A stretch of 31,261 nucleotides of DNA from Zoopage sp. CT-All (Eukaryota; Zoopagomycota; Zoopagomycetes; Zoopagales; Zoopagaceae). The notes under the pieces were generated by a model. That model was not told the DNA's origin. It did not search any database and saw only the letters and a program-made list of their open reading frames with translations. Below are positions 18,107-26,766 of the stretch, piece after piece. The position numbers and the translations under genes were made by a program. The stretch covers positions 1 to 31,261 of the forward strand of contig QZWS01000063.1 in the NCBI GenBank assembly GCA_004114245.1, written 5' to 3'. The first letter of the stretch is position 1. Every line of letters starts with the position of its first letter.

Positions 18107-21100
18107 TCAAATTGGAGAATGCTGCCCGAGCTTGGTATTAAAATCAAGCTTGGCGATCTTCTGAGCTCGTATAAAAGCCCGCGTATCATGAGACTTGACG
18201 ATTTCCTGCACTGGCAGTAGGAGGATAGGAAGAAGGACAGCAATCACGTGGACGAACCACGGTATACGGGCGATGATGCTTACATGCTGGATAAGTAGTG
18301 GGAGTGTAAATGCGAGAGTGATGGCCAGCCTACACGACGGGTTACTTCCTCGCCCAAGCAGAGAGCAGTCTTACGACAGGGAAACAGCGCCAATCCATTG
18401 TCGACTGACTGTTATTGGACGCTCATATACGGGACGGGTGCGGCTTAGAAAGGTCCAAGATGCCAACACTGCAAGGTCGTGAACAGGAAGAATGATTATA
18501 ATAAGCATACCAGTCGCATACGTGAAAAGGAGCAGCGAATAGTGTTGCACTTGAAGCCATGAAAAACGATCGGCATCCCGGCAGTACGCCGAACTTGCCT
18601 GATTGCATACACCGAGCGAGCCTGGGCCACCATTCTCGACAACGGCATAATGAAGCGCGCTAAGCGGCCATCAGCACAGGCAGCATGTCAAGCGCACGAA
18701 CAGCAAATAGGTGACCAAAGGCGAGACAGCGACAGCGGCGGCTCGAACAGCTGTCTGAAATAGCAAGGCCTTTTTGCTGAGTTCGCGATTCTTCTTTGCT
18801 ACACCGAGTTACGAAATGCAGTCAATATACGTGCCTACCAGGCATAAATTTCATGACCTCTTCGTCTGCTGTATCGGAGAAGAAGGCAAAGGCGACGATG
18901 GGGACTATTAAGCACTCGAACAGAATGATGTGATATGCCTGGAAGGCAGGCGGCGCCTCAAAGCAGACAGCGAAAAATTGGACCATGAACATGGCGATGT
19001 TGATGCAAGCAAGGAAAAACGTGCACTTTGGCGCCGGTTACCATTGCACAACATCAAGGGATAGTCTCACCTGACGCAAAGACGAAACCAAACGTCGAGC
19101 ATCACGAACAGCTTGCAGCAAAATGAATGGGCTCGTGTCATACTGCAGGAAGAGCGAGCAGGGGAGCGAAATGAGAAATGCGCCAGCGGCCAAAGCATTT
19201 GGACGATCACGGCCTGATGGCGAACGCAACAGCCGCGTTCGGAAAGGTTCAAAGCCGACGCTAACATCAGCCTCCATAAACAATTGAGCATTGTCCGGAT
19301 TCAGCGATGATCCAAGGCAGCAGACTGTCTCGCCATACTCTTGAAAGATGTGCACCATCTCCTTAATGTTGCTTGGCGTGCATTCAGCAAACAGCGAGAC
19401 GTGAAGCGGAATGTCGTCAACTTGGGTTAGATGGCAGCGAATGGCAGCTGGGCCCCGAGGAAGACGGGCTTTGATGTCGAACTGCTCCATGTATCCGCCA
19501 TCTTGCCTCGACTCATCCGAAAGCAGGACACATGAATTCCAATCAGTCTCCAGGCCAAGCCGGCCAGCAAAGGCTACCATGGGTAAGCAAAAGGAGCAGC
19601 GGGCGAGGCCATAGCATACCCTTGCTCTCCCGTTCACCAAACGGTGAAAAGTATGTAAACCGGATGCCGGCACTTGCAAGATCAGCGACAAAATCGCAGA
19701 CATCCTCTTTTGGACTGGCAGCGAGAGTTACAATGCCAAGGTAGGTCAGCTTATCACTATCCAGCTCGGATATGCATTCGACACCCGCTGCGGTCGGAGG
19801 GGCACTTGGCCGATAGCCGATTGCCAGGCAATATATGTCGTTGATTCGCGCATTGGTAAAGACATCCTGCCAGCGTCGTCTCATCGACTCGTCGAGCGGA
19901 ACAAGCTGCTGGCCGTTCCAGCAATCGATCGCCATTGACAGCAACAAGCTGGGCGAGCCTTCGGCAAAGACATGGCTCTTCTCTGTTGAACAAGGACATC
20001 AGCAGCGCAGAATGGACTAGCCATAGGTACCATTCCCGTCGGTCCAGGAGGATATGGTTAGACTTTGAATTTCAAAGTTTGGATTATCATTAGGGCAAAT
20101 GGAAAAGTCTGCTGAACGTGTCACCACCATGTCTGACGTCTTATTGAACGAGTCGGCCAGCAATTCTGGTATACCGACTTCGAGGGCTATACGACAAAGG
20201 CATGCTAATGAGGGCAAGTCAGCATACCCTTGTGATCGTGATCGACTCGCCCTGCCGTGCAACATGAGCGCCAAAAGAAAGATGAGGAGTGAGGCGACGG
20301 TGATGTTCTGGACGAATTTTCCCGCCATGAATGCCACAATTTGCACTAAGCAGCATGGGAAGCGCAATTGGTCGAAGAAGCGGCAGCGATGACTTCCAAT
20401 CAGCATCTTCGAAACGAATGCCAGTCGCCGTTTCATCGTCTTCCATCAAGTCCAACGCCAGCAGTTCCCCGGACGTTTCGGTGACGATAATTTGCTCTGC
20501 CGACGGGTACGATGCAGCCACTGTTCCTTCGCGATCCACGCAAGACATGAATGAGACATCCGCGAATGACTCAACAATGCCTGTCGAGCGCGAAAGGCTT
20601 TTGGTGTCCACACAAACGAGGTTGCGTAAGAAGAGTGACACGATTTCCACTTATCTTCGTTAGCAATGATTACAAATAAGGCAAATACTTGTGTTGACGT
20701 CGACGTCTTTCAGCGGGGGAGGCGCCTCAGCATCAAACTCATCCTCGTCCTCCTCTTCTTCGAAATCCCGCTTGGAACGCTGCACGGTGTTGAAAAGCGT
20801 TACCAATCTAGCGCTTGCAAAGTCGACCATGATTTCACGCAGGATGGAGTATGCTAATGGCATGAGTGGGAGGATGATGGTAGCGGTGTTGAGGGCCAAT
20901 AGCTCGAAAACACGTCGCGGGCTACCGAATGAGGCATACGACGACGCAAGGCGTATCACACCAACCAGCAAGGATAGTAGAAGGAGGACAGGAACACATC
21001 GATTCCATGAAAAGGCGGAGAGTCGACGATACTCTTGCTCGAGAGCTGGGAGCGGCCTACGAGCACTGAGAATGGAACAGAGTGGCTCCTTCAACGGCGT

Positions 21101-21824
21101 TTCGAGCAGTCTAAAGTCTGCATCGAGTTCAGGCAGGCTATTTGATGGCTTTTCCTGCTGATCAAAAAACGTGGGAGCAAAGACGTCTCCGTGACGACCG
21201 ATTGCCACTGTTTTGATATTGACGCAGCCTGCAGGGAATAGCTCCCCCGAACGCATGCGTATCACATCGTCTTTCACGAGTAGGATACTCGGCACGATGC
21301 GCCAGGCGCCGCTTCGACGCACTTGATACAATCGGATCGACCGCGCTTTGGGAATATTAACGCGCTAGCGAGACATCCAATGAGTGCATGCAAGCGACCA
21401 AGACAAGACGCACCATGTCATAATTAATTCCAAATTTCTTCACTATAGCGCAGAACTTTTGCAGACGTTGTCTGAGCTCGCGATTGCGATTGAACTTGCG
21501 CAGACGCGAGTATACAACATCGATGGCGTAGAGCACAGCGATCACCCCCGCGGTAGCAATGTATCCCTTTTCGGACTGAATGCTTTCCCCTTTGGAAAGA
21601 AAAACGGTATAGTAGACGATATAGATGACGACGCAGGCGAGGGTAATGATGTCTCCGGCATGGCGCGACGAACGGGCGGTCTCCTTTGGTCGCGGCAGCC
21701 TGTCGACCTGTTGCAGCGTCTCCTCGATTATTCCCAGCAAATGACTCAAACGTATGCCAACAGTGAGTGTGCGGCCTGCTTACTTGGTGGCATCAGCATC
21801 TTGCATTTCGGGTTGCTCAGACAT
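18107..21824 (-). CDS. TMEM94: TMEM94-like P-type-ATPase-related ER membrane protein
   Basis: Human TMEM94 is a divergent P-type-ATPase relative proposed to move magnesium into the ER. Ten exons: 21784-21824, 21414-21744, 20689-21364, 20031-20649, 19620-19982, 19071-19573, 18839-19025, 18702-18798, 18375-18659, 18107-18329; about 1,107 aa. Matching motifs are SGAWRIVPSILLVKDDV, EQEYRRLSAFSWNRC, CVDREG (in place of the DKTG phosphorylation motif), WKSSLPLLRPIALPMLL, AGIRFTYFSPFGE, GRLGLETDWNS, ECTPSNIKEM, QEYGETVCCLGSS and the C-terminal KLGQHSPI. At least eight hydrophobic segments are visible. Odd point: within exon 4 the frame shifts by one nucleotide near 20222-20240, with clear homology on both sides. 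This may be a base error or a real lesion. Intron 18660-18701 is needed to remove an in-frame TGA. The start MSEQPEMQDADAT is short of family support but fits the 41-bp gap to CKS1. Confidence 0.88.
20222..20240 (-). other. Apparent one-nucleotide frame break in the TMEM94-like gene
   Basis: Upstream coding homology (EHHRRLTPHLSF...ARQGES) runs into a stop at 20219-20221. Downstream homology (SLACLCRIALEVGI) continues in the next frame. Dropping one base near the AAGGG run aligns both halves to the family without a gap. No GT...AG intron of the right phase and usual size bridges them. Confidence 0.65.
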
Positions 21825-21865
21825 GGCGGATTTTCTGATCCTCCTGCGATCAACCGACAACACGC
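21825..21865. promoter_or_regulatory. 41-bp divergent gap between TMEM94-like gene and CKS1
   Basis: Start codons at 21824 (minus) and 21866 (plus) leave 41 bp for both promoters. No TATA box is seen. Confidence 0.55.
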
Positions 21866-22278
21866 ATGTCCAGCGAGCTTGACGAGAACGACATGCAGCA
21901 CATGGACGAGCGACAGCAGGATATCGAGCGATACGCGGACAGCATATACTACTCGAATAGATACTCGGGTGCGTGTGCAACGCCCTCTCCTGACGCGCTG
22001 ACGCGCCGGCGCTGTAGATGATCACTTTGAGTTTCGCCACGTTACGTTGCCGAAGCAGCTCGCGAAATACCTGCCCAATCCGATGAGGCTGATGGAGGAG
22101 GGCGAATGGCGCGGACTGGGCGTGCGGCAGTCGCCAGGATGGTTCCACTATCTCGTTCATGGTAGCGTGTCGTGTTTACTATCGCACGTCGTGACCCTCC
22201 TGTCTAGCTCCCGAGCCGCATATTCTGTTGTTCAAGAGAGAACGAGACGACGTGGGGAATCCTCAGAATGGCGCCTAG
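21866..22278 (+). CDS. CKS1: Cyclin-dependent kinase regulatory subunit (Cks1/Suc1)
   Basis: Cks proteins bind Cdk1 and phosphorylated substrates to promote processive phosphorylation. Three exons (21866-21968, 22018-22161, 22208-22278) join in phase to 105 aa, within the family's range. Introns are 49 and 46 bp. The conserved core is complete: YYSNRYSDDHFEFRHVTLPK (29-48), then WRGLGVRQSPGWFHY and the strand-exchange hinge HAPEPHILLFKR (82-93). The N-terminal 25 residues are acidic and the tail is short and polar. Anion-pocket arginines (R32, R71) and the tryptophan are present. Confidence 0.97.
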
Positions 22279-22395
22279 GGATGTGCAATGTATTCGTTGG
22301 AGACACGTGCGTGCGTATCACGGTACAAGCACTGTATTGGTGCAAACACGAGGACACATGTGTATGATACATCCAACCGGTATCTCCATCGCCAT

Positions 22396-23832
22396 TCACC
22401 TGAACGAAAACCACCTCTTCCGCGCTGCAGTGGCCGCCAGCAATCTCCGATCAAGATCGCCACGCTCTCGCTCCATCTTGGCTGCCTTGGCCCTCAGCTC
22501 GCCAATTTGAGACAGCTTTCGATTCAACTCGTGATTTGCCTGCTGAAGCATATCAATCAGCTGAAGGTTGGCGATCTGCAGCCAGGCGACGTCTTCATAG
22601 AACACACACTTGTGTGGCACTGCGTCGACATTGGCGGGCGGTGGCGGGATGGGTGTTGGAGGCTCGCCAATGACTGGGCCTGCCGAGATGGACGATGACT
22701 TGCTGCGGGTGCTGGACAGTATCGGAAGGTCGCTCAGGGAGTTGCTGCGCATGGAGAGCCGCTGAGAGAACCGACGGTGTCCGGTGTTGTCCATCTCAAC
22801 AACCACCACTGCGTTCGCGGCATCGTGATCCATCAGATCGAGGATGCTATCGAGCGACTCCTCGCGGATATCATCCGGAGAGGACGACACATGGCTTGCG
22901 CCCTCGGTCAGCGACGGCGATGGCGGCCCCATGTCGCGCAGATCCAGCCCAATCATGCGCTGTCGCTCCACCTCCTCCAGCCGCTCTTTCAGCACCCGAG
23001 CCTCCTCGGCCACAGTCTGGCCATCCTGGACCGTCTCCATCAGTCGTCGTTGGATATTGAGCACCTGGCGCTGGAGATCAACCTTTTCCTGCTCGACGAT
23101 TTCCAGCTCCTCGACAACCTCGAGTCGCTGTGCCGACATCTCCTCAATGACATCCTCGTACCGGTCAGCTTGCTCGGAGAGTTGGCGCTGCCATCGCCGT
23201 GTTTGCTCGCTGGTCTCGCTGCGCAGGGTGACGAGCTGCGTCTCGAGGTCGCGGACTATTACCCGCTGCTGGTCCGTGGTCACGGCTTGTGCGGATAGCC
23301 GCATCTCTGTCTCGCGTGCGGCGTCCTCCGCGGCAATTTTCTCTTCCTTTAGGATCTCCCGATCCATGTCGAGCGAGTCGATGAGGTTGTTTACGGCGGT
23401 GAAGAACAGCCGGGCAAAGACCCCCGAGTCATCGTTGCCTTGCTTGTGCTTGTGCTCGGCAGTCTCGGCAAATAAATCAGCATTCTCCAAGCATTCTGCC
23501 ATCTGCAGCTTCTCGAGTATTTGGCGATATTGGTCGGCAAAAGCATCGAGGTGCCAGGTTTTGTGTTGCTGGGGCGGGTCGGTGAAAATGGAGGGAAGAA
23601 GCAGGACGGTTGGCGAGGCCGGGTCATCTGCATCAACGACAAGCATCCCGGAAGGCGTAGAATATACGGAGTGGGCGGGATGAATAGGTGGAGGTGGAGG
23701 AGCGGCGGCGGGCGGACAGTGGAGGGACGCCGACACTGATGAGTGCGGACGCTGCGGGCTGGGTTTGGGCCTGCCAGCCCACACGCAATTTGATGCAGCA
23801 ATAAAGCAGGCGGGCAGCAGTTGAACAGACAT
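22396..23832 (-). CDS. Coiled-coil protein of unknown function
   Basis: I do not recognise this 478-aa intronless product. The N-terminus is proline-rich (PPAAAPPPPPIHPAHS). The region around residues 135-295 is strongly helical and charged, with heptad-like spacing (ETQLVTLRSETSEQTRRW, EELEIVEQEKVDLQRQVLNI), predicting a long coiled coil. A Ser-rich segment follows (FSQRLSMRSNSLSDLP, STRSKSSSIS), resembling basophilic-kinase sites. A C-terminal helix has CVFYEDVAWLQIANLQLIDM and ends RRLLAATAARKRWFSFR. The next in-frame ATG is at 23646 (MLVVDADDP) and could be the true start; the upstream ATG lies only 15 bp after the ArfGAP stop. A cytoskeletal or tethering role would be a guess. Confidence 0.75.
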   Translation of the reverse strand: MSVQLLPACFIAASNCVWAGRPKPSPQRPHSSVSASLHCPPAAAPPPPPIHPAHSVYSTPSGMLVVDADDPASPTVLLLPSIFTDPPQQHKTWHLDAFADQYRQILEKLQMAECLENADLFAETAEHKHKQGNDDSGVFARLFFTAVNNLIDSLDMDREILKEEKIAAEDAARETEMRLSAQAVTTDQQRVIVRDLETQLVTLRSETSEQTRRWQRQLSEQADRYEDVIEEMSAQRLEVVEELEIVEQEKVDLQRQVLNIQRRLMETVQDGQTVAEEARVLKERLEEVERQRMIGLDLRDMGPPSPSLTEGASHVSSSPDDIREESLDSILDLMDHDAANAVVVVEMDNTGHRRFSQRLSMRSNSLSDLPILSSTRSKSSSISAGPVIGEPPTPIPPPPANVDAVPHKCVFYEDVAWLQIANLQLIDMLQQANHELNRKLSQIGELRAKAAKMERERGDLDRRLLAATAARKRWFSFR

Positions 23833-23847
23833 GTATATTTAATAGTG

Positions 23848-24746
23848 TCAGCGTGGTTTGCCGTACAGCGACATGATGTGAGCCTTGAGTGCGTCGTTGG
23901 AGCTGGTCAGCGACGGCGTCGAGCCGCTCTTGCCAGTCGACAGTGGGACTGATGCGCTGGGAAGGCCAAATAGGGATAATCCCGGTGATGGGCTTTGGGC
24001 ACTGGCAGTGGGAGTAGACGGTGCACACATCAGCCCAAATGGATCCGAACTAGGGGCTGAAGTGGCTGTCGTCGATGTTGCTGGAGCAGCGAAAGAAGGG
24101 GTCGCGTCGTCGTCGCCGAGGAGGTCAAACACGGCTTGCGTATTCTTGCTCGCCGCCACAGAGCCCATGACAGCAGTGGATGGTGCTGGAGTGGATGATC
24201 TCGACGTCAACGCTGGCACCTCCGCCACCACAGCAGCAGAGCCGGAGTTGGTGAGGTCAGCGGGTGGGATGCCCAGCTCGCGCCGCAGCTCCTCGGGCTC
24301 TGGCATGGGCCGCTTTAGCGCAAACGCTCTGCGCTCATACTTTGACCGAATCCAATGCTCGATTGAACTAGGGAATGATTGCTCGGCATGATGATAGGGA
24401 GGCGAACGAACTGCTCGGAAGGGCCTTGGCCGGGCGCAAGCGAACCCTCCCAGTAGGCATTCGCCACCACGTTCCCCCAGCGCTGCATGCTCTGCACCTG
24501 CTCGGACGTCCACATGTCCAGGTCGACGCTCTTTACCCGCGAGATGTGCGTGCCGAGGGAGCGATGCACGCCGGAGCAGCGGATGCAGACAAGCACGCCC
24601 AGATTCCAGCTCGCCCAGCGGGGATCCCTGCGCCGGCAGTCCGCGCACGTCCTGTTCCCGAGCGACGCATCGGCGAGCAGCGCGGCGAGGATGTGGGCGT
24701 GCTTCTTGTTGAGGGAGCGGTTGTCGCGGTCGTGCCGAGTCGCCAT
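23848..24746 (-). CDS. ArfGAP of the SMAP type
   Basis: Activates GTP hydrolysis on Arf GTPases in vesicle traffic. Two exons (24412-24746, 23848-24367) separated by a 44-bp intron with a GTTCGT donor give 284 aa. The ArfGAP domain is complete: zinc finger Cys34-x2-Cys37-x16-Cys54-x2-Cys57 in the context CADC...WASWNLGVLVCIRCSG, and the arginine finger in GVHRSLGTH (R62). ISRVKSVDLD and EHWIRSKYERR follow. The tail is Ser/Pro/Thr/Ala-rich with FDLLGDDD and DPFGL, short motifs like those used by clathrin and adaptor binders. The frame is open further upstream, but MATRHDRDNRSLNKKH at 24746 matches the SMAP start. It is tandem with the coiled-coil gene. Confidence 0.93.
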
Positions 24747-25348
24747 GTGTGTGCAGCTGGCGCGTGGATTAGCTGGGACAGCAGTTGACGCGGTCTCTGC
24801 CACTAATCTGGGGTTGCATCGTGGAAGAAGGATTGCTGTAAAGGGATATGTAGTCACTGCGGGATGCTATTCAAGGTACAGATGCCATACATCAAACTAG
24901 GGATTGCAATAGTATGGACTATCCAGCCCCCAGTAGCTAGTCGAGTGGGATGCAGTTCTCCCTAGCCCACCACTCATTCTTTATATTGAGAGCATATTGA
25001 TGACTGGAAGGCCCAGCATGTTGTGATATGAGCAACGGCTTAGTCAGACTCAACAGCCTGGAATGCAACAGAACCCAGAAGAACCAAGACGTCATCAAAG
25101 TGATGACGTAGCATTAGTAATCCGACAGTATAAGCGCAACTTGTCTCCTGACAAATACAGAAATTCTATACCCTGAACACATCTGTGATCGTACAAAACC
25201 CAACACAGCAAGGCCAAGGACTGCTGTGCTCTTTTCTCTCAACCGTGCCCGCCTCTCTGCCGCCTACCGCTCCCGCCTCCCCTGCCCTCAACAAGTGCAC
25301 ATCCACCCACAGAACATCCAACACAACAGCAATCGCCCATCTCTCACC
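24747..25348. other. Divergent intergenic region, ArfGAP / MKSFA copy 3
   Basis: From about 25218 this is the conserved pyrimidine-rich leader of the MKSFA unit (CTGCCCTCAACAAGTGCAC, ACATCCAACACAAC). The part 24858-25200 is moderately AT-rich with no supported gene and no match I can see in the left unit. The promoter of the MKSFA copy should lie here. Confidence 0.55.
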
Positions 25349-25795
25349 ATGAAATCCTTTGCTGCAACTCTGTTTATCCTCGCTCTAACCGTCTTGGCCA
25401 CAGATGCTGCCCATGCCAGCAATGTCGCTGATGCTGCCCCTGCCAGCAATGTCGCTGATGCTGCCCCTGCCAGCAATGTCGCTGGTGCTGCCCCTGCCAG
25501 CAATGTTGCTGGTGCTGCCAATCAACCTTCTAGCAAATTGTGGTGTGCTTATCTAACAATCGAAAGATTTGAGAAGCTCAATGGAACCCCCACTCAGACC
25601 GTGTCGGTTGTTGAGTACCCGGCATGGACAGTACGCAATGCGAAGCATTCTTTTGTAAAGAGGAAGTTGATCGGCTGCTGTACAAGGACTCGCGAGAGGT
25701 TTTCGGTTATTATGTCTGCTAGAAATGCTTATGTTCCGTTCCAATATCTTGATTGCAGTTATGGACTGTATGCTGGTCCCCAAATTGATGTATGA
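25349..25795 (+). CDS. Small secreted cysteine protein, MKSFA family, copy 3 with repeat expansion
   Basis: Function unknown. The 148-aa product begins MKSFAATLFILALTVLATDA (signal peptide). A spacer follows, made of 9-residue units (AAPASNVAD or AAPASNVAG) that copies 1 and 2 carry only once. The mature part keeps LWC, an adjacent CC pair and the terminal LDCSYGLYAGPQIDV, close to the end of copy 1. The centre is different from both sisters. The frame is open upstream to 25226, but the family ATG is at 25349. The unit is isolated between ArfGAP and Elongin C with its own AT-rich 3' flank. Confidence 0.78.
   Translation: MKSFAATLFILALTVLATDAAHASNVADAAPASNVADAAPASNVAGAAPASNVAGAANQPSSKLWCAYLTIERFEKLNGTPTQTVSVVEYPAWTVRNAKHSFVKRKLIGCCTRTRERFSVIMSARNAYVPFQYLDCSYGLYAGPQIDV
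25406..25513 (+). repeat. 27-bp tandem repeat, four units, in MKSFA copy 3
   Basis: Four nearly identical 27-bp units starting GCTGCCC.TGCCAGCAATG, followed by a partial fifth (GCTGCCAAT). Differences are single bases, so the expansion is recent. Each unit encodes nine residues after the signal peptide. Confidence 0.92.
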
Positions 25796-26387
25796 GGCAA
25801 TATATGCTTGGTTGCCTGCAAACATTTATTTAAACTAGTGATTGATAAAAATTATCCAAATTTGAGCATGCGCCTATCCCAAGAAATGATCTGTGTATAG
25901 CACAATATAAAGGCATTATTTGCTCCTTATACTGTACTTATTTGATTTTGAATTTGCACATTGCAGATCCATCCCACATCTATTGAAATTCTACCTGACA
26001 CATACAGCTTATGCCTAATCCCTATATTTCAATACAAGGAATTTAGAAAGTGAGTTAATGTGCATGATAGAATGGATTAAGTAATATAAATATTGTATAA
26101 ATAGCATCCTAATATCCAGCTACTAATACTTCATCTGCTTCTGCTTCTGATTATCCAAGTCCTTTAGTCACACAAGATCTTGTAATTAATTGCATTAGTT
26201 GACTAATGTTGTTGACATAGTGGCAGTTGCTTTGCAGTCAAGTCACACCTCTGCTTATGCACAGTCAATACATCCTTTGTACACTACAAGAGAAGTCCTT
26301 TCCAATAGCTACACTGACCGAGATCCGACAGTCCTACTGCACTGCCACACAACCGCCAAAGTCAGGTGACTGAGTTTGCTGCGCTCG
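25796..26387. other. AT-rich 3' repeat and region upstream of Elongin C
   Basis: 25796-26082 is the 3' flank of the duplication unit, including the block at 25836-25992. From 26083 to about 26330 the sequence stays AT-rich without a recognisable feature. GC-rich sequence resumes shortly before the Elongin C start. Confidence 0.6.
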
Positions 26388-26693
26388 ATGCCCCAGGACG
26401 ACACGGCCATCCTCATTTCCTCCGACGGATACACGTTCCTTGTGCCGACCTCCGCCGCCTGCGTCTCGCCGACCCTCGCATCGATGCTCGCCTCGCCATT
26501 CCGCGAAGCAGCCACTGCCACCATTACGCTGCCCGACATACCCGCACGCATCCTCGAGGCCGTGTGTGCCTACCTTGTGTTTGCCTGGCACTGGCGGGAC
26601 ACGCCGCGCGAGGACGTGCCAGAGTTCGTCGTGCCGCCTGAAATGGCCATCGAGTTGATAAATGCGGCGGACTATCTGGGCTTGGCATGGTAG
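26388..26693 (+). CDS. ELC1: Elongin C (Skp1/BTB fold)
   Basis: Elongin C is a BTB-fold adaptor that links SOCS/BC-box substrate receptors to cullin ubiquitin ligases and is part of elongin. The 101-aa single-exon product aligns along its length: ILISSDGYTFLVPTSAAC (7-24), TLASMLASPFRE, ITLPDIPARILEAVCAYLVF and the C-terminal PEFVVPPEMAIELINAADYLGL. Length is normal for the family (about 100-112 aa). The frame is open 12 nt further 5' at a TTG, but the ATG at 26388 is chosen. Skp1 is excluded by size. It converges with the fasciclin gene (73 bp between stops). Confidence 0.92.
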   Translation: MPQDDTAILISSDGYTFLVPTSAACVSPTLASMLASPFREAATATITLPDIPARILEAVCAYLVFAWHWRDTPREDVPEFVVPPEMAIELINAADYLGLAW

Positions 26694-26766
26694 ACCGCAT
26701 TGGTCGCTTTAAATGCGTAAAGGCTTGCGTCCCTTGCTGGCACTGACAACGACTTTGAACTGCATT

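Larger units (their letters stand above)
25218..26082 (+). repeat. Dispersed duplication unit, right copy (inverted relative to 9270-10070)
   Basis: Leader, signal-peptide coding part and 3' flank match the left unit on the opposite strand, about 15 kb away. The 3' flank includes GGTTGCCTG near 25810, the shared AT-rich block 25836-25992, and TTTCAATACAAGGAATTT near 26027. Similarity ends around 26082. Confidence 0.75.

Noticed and set aside
20228-20297. A 70-bp intron (GTCGCC...ACAAG) bridging the TMEM94 frame break
   Set aside because: It would delete the well-aligned segment EHHRRLTPHLSF, uses a poor donor and is longer than every other intron here; a one-base shift explains the data better.
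22844-23683. 279-aa Ser/Arg-rich open frame antisense to the coiled-coil gene
   Set aside because: The Ser/Arg bias is the reverse complement of a Glu/Arg-rich coiled coil; no domain and no start context.
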